From Candidatus Methanoplasma sp. (lineage in GTDB: Archaea; Thermoplasmatota; Thermoplasmata; Methanomassiliicoccales; Methanomethylophilaceae), in the NCBI GenBank assembly GCA_031254265.1, contig JAIRUV010000085.1, forward strand, positions 1-5,829: a DNA stretch of 5,829 nt, read 5' to 3'. The notes below the pieces were generated by a model, which worked only from the letters and a program-made list of their open reading frames with translations, ran no database searches and had not been told where the DNA came from. Shown piece after piece: positions 1-4,943 of the stretch (positions are counted from its first letter, which is position 1; the number at the start of each line of letters is the position of its first letter). Position numbers and translations under genes: made by a program.

Positions 1-435
1 CCTCGCCGCAAGGATATCCGCACCGGAAAGGTATTCAACGGCCCATTCTGCGATGGTGGAGGCCACCATCAGGATACCGAACGTCAGACACAGTTTGCTC
101 CCTGTCCGTACGCGGCCGACTACTCTGTCTGTGACTATCAGTCCGGCAACTACTCCGACCAGGATCGACATGTCCCTCTGGCAGAAGGCCGTCTGCGACC
201 CGTTCACGATGAATGACCTCCCCTCTTCCTGATGGCAGAACAGGTCGCCTAATGCATACACGGCTCTTGTGAGCGGGTCGGCGAATGCGGTCCTGTCCAG
301 ATTCTCTATTACTCCGGGCCTACCGTCCAGCCCCGTGAATGACCCATTTGAGTACAGCAAAGGCAGAATGACCATAAGGATCAAAAAAGAAGCAAAGAAC
401 AGCAATGCGGCTCTGCCTGGTGTGTACTGGTCCAT
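1..435 (-). CDS. DUF2085 family membrane protein, partial (C-terminus beyond left edge)
   Basis: The reverse strand is open for 145 codons from an ATG at 435 to the window edge. An in-frame TGA lies at 444-442, three codons before this ATG, so the start is well bounded. Residues about 8-28 form a hydrophobic helix. A soluble loop follows, and then the DUF2085 signature: FCHQEEGRSF (66-75), NG (78-79), and C85-Q-R87 followed by a glycine-containing hydrophobic segment (about 90-103). A further membrane helix covers about 115-134. DUF2085 proteins are small predicted membrane proteins of archaea and bacteria with an invariant CH...RSF...C.R pattern. Their biochemical role is unknown, though the conserved Cys/His residues suggest metal or redox chemistry at the membrane (inference). 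There is no Shine-Dalgarno sequence before the ATG, and a TATA-like element lies 25 bp upstream, so the mRNA is probably leaderless. The gene lies 58 bp downstream of the HTH gene on the same strand. Confidence 0.85.
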   Translation of the reverse strand, partial: MDQYTPGRAALLFFASFLILMVILPLLYSNGSFTGLDGRPGVIENLDRTAFADPLTRAVYALGDLFCHQEEGRSFIVNGSQTAFCQRDMSILVGVVAGLIVTDRVVGRVRTGSKLCLTFGILMVASTIAEWAVEYLSGADILAAR

Positions 436-456
436 GCCGAATCATTGTCTTTGCCG

Positions 457-463
457 TATATAT
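457..463 (-). promoter_or_regulatory. TATA-box candidate for the DUF2085 gene
   Basis: The minus strand reads ATATATA here, inside GATATATACGG. Its centre is 25 bp upstream of the A of the start codon at 435. This is the spacing expected between an archaeal TATA box and a transcription start lying on the start codon itself. No ribosome site is visible before that ATG, which agrees with a leaderless transcript. It is a short AT-rich motif, so a chance match cannot be excluded. Confidence 0.5.
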
Positions 464-493
464 CTGTGTTATATCGTCTCGCAGTCCAAGCTG

Positions 494-823
494 TCAGAAC
501 AGTCCGCCTGAATTTCTCTTCTTAGGGTTCACATTTATTACAAGAGGGAAATATCCTTTGAATACCTCGTCAAGCTCGCCTGCCTCCTCTATCTTGGCTC
601 TTGCCGAGCTCGACAGGTTGTACACAGCCTGTTTTGTTATTCTTAACGCTTTCGCCACATCCTCTGTGGATTCTCCGCGTTCGTAGGCAAGGTATGCTCG
701 GGCCTCATTGTAGCTGAGCCCGGCATTCTCCTGCAGCATCCACAGTGCCATTCCGTATCTCACTTGTATGTATTCTTCGATCTCCATCGGTTCACCGAAT
801 TTTGCTTTAGCGTACATTACCAT
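494..823 (-). CDS. Small helix-turn-helix DNA-binding protein (sigma-70 region 4/Tfx-like fold)
   Basis: This is a 109-residue cytoplasmic protein. The N-terminal part (about 10-32) is helical and somewhat hydrophobic. Residues about 36-80 read as a sigma-70 region 4/Tfx-like helix-turn-helix: a first helix LSYNEARAYLAYERG (36-50), then STEDVAKALRITKQAVYNL (52-70), in which the EDVAKAL...TKQAVY spacing matches helix 2, turn and recognition helix, then a basic helix SSARAKIEE (72-80). The C-terminus (about 95-109) is basic and probably disordered. A role as transcription regulator follows from the fold; the target is unknown. The ATG at 823 has no Shine-Dalgarno sequence but has a TATA-like element about 26 bp upstream. 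A second ATG at 817 would remove only two residues. Direct repeats in its promoter suggest regulation, possibly by its own product (inference). It may be related to archaeal Tfx regulators, but I cannot confirm a family. Confidence 0.75.
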   Translation of the reverse strand: MVMYAKAKFGEPMEIEEYIQVRYGMALWMLQENAGLSYNEARAYLAYERGESTEDVAKALRITKQAVYNLSSSARAKIEEAGELDEVFKGYFPLVINVNPKKRNSGGLF

Positions 824-829
824 ATAATT

Positions 830-846
830 CTAATGATATTGATTAG
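830..846. repeat. Short inverted repeat CTAAT-N7-ATTAG near the HTH gene start
   Basis: CTAAT at 830-834 and ATTAG at 842-846 form a perfect 5-bp dyad with a 7-bp spacer, between the TATA candidate and the start codon at 823. It shares its right arm with the first direct repeat. It could be part of the same operator, but short AT-rich dyads are common by chance. Confidence 0.25.
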
Positions 847-872
847 TATTTACTCTTTTTGATTAAGTATTT
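839..872. repeat. Pair of direct repeats in the HTH gene promoter (candidate operator)
   Basis: The plus strand reads TTGATTAGTATTT at 839-851 and TTGATTAAGTATTT at 859-872. The two are identical except for one inserted A. Their starts are 20 bp apart, close to two turns of B-DNA, so both copies would face the same side. The copy nearer the gene covers the TATA candidate and the other lies just upstream of it. This arrangement is typical of regulator binding sites. AT-rich sequence raises the chance of a fortuitous match. Confidence 0.5.
846..853 (-). promoter_or_regulatory. TATA-box candidate for the HTH gene
   Basis: The minus strand reads GTAAATAC, preceded by the purine-rich AAAAAGA, which could act as a BRE. 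The centre is about 26 bp upstream of the ATG at 823, fitting a leaderless archaeal start. The element overlaps the promoter-proximal copy of a direct repeat, so a protein bound there would compete with TBP. Confidence 0.45.
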
Positions 873-892
873 CATAGGATTATAATTTGTTG

Positions 893-920
893 AAAAAATA
901 TTTGAGAGCCGTCCGCCGGC
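893..920 (-). terminator. Probable terminator after the pilus/secretion operon
   Basis: Read on the minus strand, a short hairpin (GCCG, five-base loop GCGGA, CGGC; 920-908) is followed after about 10 bases by TTTTTT (898-893) within ATATTTTTTC. It begins 34 bp after the stop codon of the platform protein gene at 955. Archaeal termination depends mainly on the oligo-T tract, and the weak 4-bp stem may be incidental. Confidence 0.45.
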
Positions 921-954
921 ATCCCGTTGTTGTCAGTTTTCTCGTTCATTGTGC

Positions 955-2388
955 TCACAATCCTATTGCAGAGCACATGGTGAATACAGCCATCGAGACA
1001 GGGAGAATGATCCCCATGCGGTATGTCATGTACATGATGTCGGTCTTACCGTTCAAGAACGATGTGAGCACCGCTATCAGAATGCACAGCTCTATCAGAT
1101 ACACTGACAGGATCTGGGATGTTCCTCCGAGATCTGCGCCCTCCATCACCCTCGAAACCGGCTCAAGCATGGTCACGCTCATTCCCAGCACCAGCGGCGC
1201 GAATACCGCCGCTGTTCCTGTCATCATGTCAGTCATGCTCTTCAGTTTGTTCTTTATACCTTTTCTGACGGTGTCCTGATCCTGTATCTGCCTTCCGATC
1301 GATACCGCGAGTCTTCCTGCGTCCCTGACATCCTTCAGAGAGCATCTGTAGACGTCGCAGAACACATCAGAGATACGCACGGATACCTTTCCCACTGATG
1401 CCTTAATCGCTGCGCATGCGTCCCCTCTGCATACCGCCATCTCCCGAGATATGCTTTCTGCGATGGCAGAACATTCCGCCCTCATACCGACTGCTTTGAC
1501 TATCGCGGTCTCGAAGTTCTCGCCTGCGATCAGACGGTTGCCAAGTTCAAAGACCGCGTCCTGCAGCAGCATCTCCTGCTTCTCCCTTACGCTCTCTGAC
1601 CTGACATACGGGAACACATACGCAAGCATCGCTATCCCCGATACAACGGCGGCTATCATCAGCGACATCTGGAGATCGTTCGTCAGCACGAAGACGGCCA
1701 GAGCCGCCGGGGCCGCCGACAGGGCCGGCAGGATATACTTGGGATCCATGTTCGAGACCGGTCTCATGAACGGGTTCTTTTCTTTAACGGAGAATATGAG
1801 CGACATTATTATCGCAGGTATCACGACCACTGTCACCAATACGATCGGCCCGATACTGGATGAAGAGTTCCCGAACACACCTCCAAGGCTCAGCATCGGC
1901 AGTATCGACATAAGCACCATCGGCACCATTATTCCCAGACCGAATATCATCATGCATGGGACGTTGAGGGATGTGCTGTAATTCTCTCCTATCTCCTTGA
2001 GTCCTGTCAGAGAGATATCTGATGCATCGCTTAGCATCCTCTTTCTTTCCGACTGATCGGGAGATGCGGCCGCCACCATCACCATGTGGACGGAACGCCG
2101 GTATGCAGTTGCCTCGGCCGGAAGGGAGGTGAGCATTTCAGAAAGTCCGTGGGATATATCGGGGATCTGCCTTGTGTCTGCCCTGACGGCTATCGATCTG
2201 AATAGAGAGGCTGACCTTTTGGGTCCGTTCTTTGCAACATCCCTTACCGCAGAATCGATGGATCCTCCTCTTTCGATTATGGCGGACATCATTCCTACGA
2301 TGGTTGGACCCTCGTTCATGATGGCGTTCGGGTTCCTGATCTTTGTCTTAGAAGTCTTTGTTTTGGGACCGCTTGTCTTTATCTCCAT
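955..2388 (-). CDS. TadC/FlaJ-like type IV pilus or secretion platform membrane protein (two T2SSF domains)
   Basis: This 477-residue polytopic protein would be the cytoplasmic-membrane platform that the ATPase acts on during pilin assembly or secretion. From the ATG at 2388 it has a basic N-terminal tail (about 1-22), a first T2SSF-type helical domain (about 25-167) beginning near GMMSAIIERGGSIDSAV, four membrane helices (about 144-167, 179-201, 216-236, 240-261), a second T2SSF domain (about 275-410) with the matching LGNRLIAGENFETAI motif, and three more helices (about 390-410, 424-446, 455-476). This duplicated architecture is usual for archaeal TadC/FlaJ proteins. A GTG at 2397 also opens the frame (+3 residues), but it lies inside the AGGTG ribosome site that is 6 bases from the ATG, so I prefer the ATG. 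The ATPase stop and this start read TGA-G-ATG, implying translational coupling. The exact system (adhesion pilus, archaellum-like or secretion) cannot be told; no archaellum genes are nearby. Confidence 0.9.
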   Translation of the reverse strand: MEIKTSGPKTKTSKTKIRNPNAIMNEGPTIVGMMSAIIERGGSIDSAVRDVAKNGPKRSASLFRSIAVRADTRQIPDISHGLSEMLTSLPAEATAYRRSVHMVMVAAASPDQSERKRMLSDASDISLTGLKEIGENYSTSLNVPCMMIFGLGIMVPMVLMSILPMLSLGGVFGNSSSSIGPIVLVTVVVIPAIIMSLIFSVKEKNPFMRPVSNMDPKYILPALSAAPAALAVFVLTNDLQMSLMIAAVVSGIAMLAYVFPYVRSESVREKQEMLLQDAVFELGNRLIAGENFETAIVKAVGMRAECSAIAESISREMAVCRGDACAAIKASVGKVSVRISDVFCDVYRCSLKDVRDAGRLAVSIGRQIQDQDTVRKGIKNKLKSMTDMMTGTAAVFAPLVLGMSVTMLEPVSRVMEGADLGGTSQILSVYLIELCILIAVLTSFLNGKTDIMYMTYRMGIILPVSMAVFTMCSAIGL

Positions 2389-2389
2389 C

Positions 2390-4294
2390 TCAAACACCTA
2401 TCCCCGTGAGGTCAGAGAATTTTGATTTGAAGGATATCAGGACATCTTCCGCAGTCTTCCCCTGTGACTTTGAAACGTGTTCGTTGGCAATGCCGATCCA
2501 AACAGGGCCCAGATACTCATCGCCGTGATTCTTTCCCATTTCTGCAAGGAACGATCTTATGACCGCTCTCGCCCTTATCTCCTTCACAATATCCGCCCGG
2601 TTCATCTGAGAAGTTGAGAGGATACGCTTCATGACAGGCGAAGAGAACAGCGCAGTGCTGTCAGAGATATCGATGAACTCTCCCTTCAGGTCTGTTGTGG
2701 ACACGACCTCGTTAACTTTCCTGATCTGGTTCCCGGTCCTCCTGTCCCTTACTGTCCCCAGCGTAACGAGTATGTCCGTCGCCATGAACGCCTCTGGAGC
2801 GATGTTCATATCATGGACCACTCTTTCATAGACGGATCTCGCCGAGTCTCCGTGTATCGTACCCATTATGGAACTTCCCGCACGGCCTGTCCTCATGCTC
2901 TGATACATCGTCCTGGCCTCCTCCCCTCTGACCTCTCCCAAGACTATGGCCGACTCGCCCATCCTGAGGGATACCCTAAGCGCCTCATCCGCCCTTGACA
3001 GGTTGTCCCCTCCCATCCTGTCGTCGATAAGCATCGATTGTACCTTGTACCCCATCTTCCTCATTATAGCGCTCGGCAGTTCCATCGTGTCCTCGATGGT
3101 CAGTATCCTTTGCGAAAGGGGGAACTCGAACATGAGGGACGATAGGAGCGAGCTTTTTCCGGCACCTCTCGCACCGCATATGAGGAATGTCGCCCTGTTG
3201 TCCACTAAGAAGGATAACAGGCCTGCGATCCTAGGATCCATAGTGCCGTTGGCTATCAGTCTTGTCAGTGTCCATGGCTTCACAGAGTGCTTCCTTATAG
3301 CAACGGCGTCCCCATTAGGACTCATGGGATATCCGACGACGGTCGCCCTTGCATCGTGTGCTTTGATATCTGTTTCCAGTATAGGGTTTGACTCGCAGAA
3401 CTGCAGTCCGCTGTCTCTTTTCAGTATGTTGATGAGGTTCAACACCTCTTTCTTATCGACGACGAGGTTCGTCCTGCATTTGATGTGGGAATTGCCGCCT
3501 TCGGTGCCGTTCATAGTCACATGGATGCGGTTCCTGTCGCACGGCGCATCGATGTATATGTCCTCGAGTTTGGGATCCGAAAGAAGGACCTCGAATATCC
3601 CCATTCCCACTGTGTATCTGTAGATGATTTCGCACATCTCGCCGATGATCCTCTCGACCGTGTCTGCATCTCTTCCGTAGACGGCCTCGATGGTATCCGA
3701 ATGATCGATGAGCATGCCTCTAGCAAACCCGATGACGCTCTGCCTGTCCATCCTGCCGCCTTTCACTGTGTATCTTTCCCTTATGCCGCTTATGACCTTC
3801 TCTATCACTGCATTCACCGAATCGGGATAGGAGTACTCCGCGGGAGTGAGGTTGTATTCCGTCTCGCCGTCAGAAGCAATTCCGACCGTGACGCTGCCTC
3901 CCGGCGAGTCGTATCCGCACGTGTTCTCAAGATCGCTTCTCTTTCCTATGAGCCAGCAGTCGGCATATGCCGGTTTGGTCCGGACGTTGTTCTCGGAAAG
4001 CAATACAAGCCCTTCCAGTACGGACCGCTGATTAGGGAGGTTCTCTCTTCTGACCCTTTCCTGTCTCCGGTCCCCGTATGTCTGTTGCGCTTCGTAGTTG
4101 CAACTATCGGCGCTGTTTTCTGAAAGAACATCTTGATCTTCGCACACCGGCCGTCTGGTATCCGTAGAACCCTTTCTGTAAAACTCGTTCTCGGAATCGC
4201 TGTAGTCTGTCACTATGAGCCGGTCGTTGTAGCTCACTTCTTCGATGTTCCTCCTGCTGAGCCTTCCCGATATGCCGGACAGTATCCTCGGCAT
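2390..4294 (-). CDS. Type II/IV secretion system ATPase (archaeal pilus assembly motor, TadA/FlaI/VirB11 superfamily)
   Basis: This 634-residue cytoplasmic motor would hydrolyse ATP to drive pilin assembly or secretion through the TadC-like protein encoded next. Residues 1 to about 155 are polar, charged and probably mostly disordered, with cysteines at 51, 65, 113 and 126. The N-terminal ATPase subdomain runs from about 160 to 345 and includes MGIFEVLLSDPKLEDIYIDAP (231-251). The core motifs are Walker A GARGAGKS (374-381), Asp box LTIEDTMEL (398-406), Walker B region IVLGEVRGEEA (450-460) and His box GTIHGDS (478-484), followed by ARSVYERVVHDM typical of archaeal members. All the main catalytic motifs look intact. 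The C-terminal part (about 540-634) holds a basic helical stretch. The ATG at 4294 overlaps the upstream gene's TGA by one base (TGATG) and follows AGGTGGTG. The family is certain; the substrate and the exact machine are not. Confidence 0.95.
   Translation of the reverse strand: MPRILSGISGRLSRRNIEEVSYNDRLIVTDYSDSENEFYRKGSTDTRRPVCEDQDVLSENSADSCNYEAQQTYGDRRQERVRRENLPNQRSVLEGLVLLSENNVRTKPAYADCWLIGKRSDLENTCGYDSPGGSVTVGIASDGETEYNLTPAEYSYPDSVNAVIEKVISGIRERYTVKGGRMDRQSVIGFARGMLIDHSDTIEAVYGRDADTVERIIGEMCEIIYRYTVGMGIFEVLLSDPKLEDIYIDAPCDRNRIHVTMNGTEGGNSHIKCRTNLVVDKKEVLNLINILKRDSGLQFCESNPILETDIKAHDARATVVGYPMSPNGDAVAIRKHSVKPWTLTRLIANGTMDPRIAGLLSFLVDNRATFLICGARGAGKSSLLSSLMFEFPLSQRILTIEDTMELPSAIMRKMGYKVQSMLIDDRMGGDNLSRADEALRVSLRMGESAIVLGEVRGEEARTMYQSMRTGRAGSSIMGTIHGDSARSVYERVVHDMNIAPEAFMATDILVTLGTVRDRRTGNQIRKVNEVVSTTDLKGEFIDISDSTALFSSPVMKRILSTSQMNRADIVKEIRARAVIRSFLAEMGKNHGDEYLGPVWIGIANEHVSKSQGKTAEDVLISFKSKFSDLTGIGV
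2395..2399 (-). promoter_or_regulatory. Ribosome binding site deciding the platform protein start
   Basis: The minus strand reads AGGTG six bases before the ATG at 2388. It lies inside the last codons of the ATPase gene and contains the competing GTG start codon (2397-2395). Using the GTG would leave no ribosome site at a suitable distance. Confidence 0.6.
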
Positions 4295-4827
4295 CAGACA
4301 CCACCTGTCCTTGCTGTCTCGATCGAGATCTTCTTCCTCAGGTTGTTCATTCCCAATTCAGCCTGGTCGAGCGCTCTGTAAGTTCTCTGCAGGCATGTAT
4401 TGCATCCGCTTTCCGTTGGGCGGAAGGATGCCAGCCTGCCTCTTGCAGAATCGAAGTTCGGATCCGGGAACCCGGACCAGACGATCTCCATCACCTTCGA
4501 ACATGAGCTGCTGCAGTCGGAGCATGCCCTGCTTCCGCCTTGGCTGCCGCCGTATGCTGCAGGTCTGTAAAGGGCGGCCATTTCGCATAGTGTCTCTGCG
4601 GCCGGACCGAATAACTCTAGGTCCTTGCTTGTCCTCAGCCTTATCCTTCCTGCATTTCCCTGTTGCGATATGTGGTGCATGATGCATTTCATACACTCAG
4701 GCGACCTGAAGTCCGGCACCTTGCTGCATTTCCTGCAGTTTATCGAGAGGACATCCTCCTCGAGTTCTGCGTCTGCTGTTTCATTGCTGTTCTTTTTTAT
4801 TGTCGGACACAACGTTCCTATCTTCAT
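4294..4827 (-). CDS. Cysteine-rich putative metal-binding protein, first gene of the pilus/secretion operon
   Basis: This is a 177-residue soluble protein without signal peptide or membrane helix; I do not recognise a named family. It has eleven cysteines. C31-x2-C34 and C45-x2-C48, in CRKC...ECMKC, look like a treble-clef or zinc-ribbon tetrad. A second cluster has C102-x2-C105-x3-C109 and C142-x2-C145. C7 and C81 stand alone. The pattern suggests two zinc or iron-sulfur sites (inference). The region between them is mixed helical, and the C-terminus (about 146-170) is a likely helix. The stop codon overlaps the ATPase start by one base, so the two proteins are probably made together and may interact. 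It may be a detached form of an N-terminal cysteine-rich module of a larger secretion ATPase, but I could not test that. The ATG at 4827 has no Shine-Dalgarno sequence; a TATA-like element about 27 bp upstream suggests a leaderless operon start. No in-frame start is seen between the ATG and the TATA-like element. Confidence 0.8.
   Translation of the reverse strand: MKIGTLCPTIKKNSNETADAELEEDVLSINCRKCSKVPDFRSPECMKCIMHHISQQGNAGRIRLRTSKDLELFGPAAETLCEMAALYRPAAYGGSQGGSRACSDCSSSCSKVMEIVWSGFPDPNFDSARGRLASFRPTESGCNTCLQRTYRALDQAELGMNNLRKKISIETARTGGV
4299..4306 (-). promoter_or_regulatory. Ribosome binding site of the ATPase gene
   Basis: The minus strand reads AGGTGGTG, ending four bases before the ATG at 4294; the AGGTG core is seven bases away. 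It matches the archaeal anti-Shine-Dalgarno complement (GGAGGTGATC) and lies within the final codons of the cysteine-rich gene. It supports reinitiation or coupling at the TGATG overlap. Confidence 0.65.
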
Positions 4828-4850
4828 GGTCCAATGATTTTTTGCAAAGT

Positions 4851-4858
4851 GTATTAAA
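4851..4858 (-). promoter_or_regulatory. TATA-box candidate for the cysteine-rich/ATPase/platform operon
   Basis: The minus strand reads TTTAATAC, centred about 27 bp upstream of the ATG at 4827. This is the position expected for a leaderless operon mRNA. No purine-rich BRE is obvious just upstream (it reads CCTTT), which lowers confidence. Confidence 0.45.
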
Positions 4859-4913
4859 AAAGGACCTTACAGTTAGCAACGTAGACGCGATACCTGCCAA
4901 ACTATATGAGAAG

Positions 4914-4921
4914 TTATTAAA
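4914..4921 (+). promoter_or_regulatory. TATA-box candidate for the U32 gene
   Basis: The plus strand reads TTATTAAA, preceded by the purine-rich GAGAAG, which could act as a BRE. Its centre is about 26 bp upstream of the ATG at 4944, consistent with leaderless transcription. It lies about 60 bp from the divergent operon's TATA candidate. Confidence 0.5.
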
Positions 4922-4943
4922 CGTTGAAGAAATAAGCGGGCTC

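Noticed and set aside
872..949. A 25-codon reading frame on the minus strand, starting five bases after the platform protein stop (MNEKTDNNG...).
   Set aside because: It has no good ribosome site, no recognisable motif, and contains the probable terminator hairpin and T-run. A chance frame is the simplest reading.
1451..2425. Plus-strand open frames (1451-1981 and 2084-2425) opposite the platform protein gene.
   Set aside because: They mirror the real minus-strand coding sequence and have no ribosome site, promoter or recognisable motif.
2946..4123. Long plus-strand open frames (2946-3623 and 3485-4123) opposite the ATPase gene.
   Set aside because: They lie antisense to a gene with intact catalytic motifs, their products show no domain or sensible composition, and they overlap each other. 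They are shadows of the minus-strand codon pattern.
4842..4943. Open in-frame extension of the U32 gene upstream to a TTG at 4842.
   Set aside because: U32 proteins begin at the MEILSPAGS motif, and the extension covers the TATA candidates of both divergent genes. The frame is open, but nothing supports its translation.
4828..4943. The divergent intergenic region was inspected for a small RNA, tRNA or riboswitch.
   Set aside because: Only 116 bases are available and are accounted for by two promoter candidates. No cloverleaf, strong hairpin or T-run terminator was seen.
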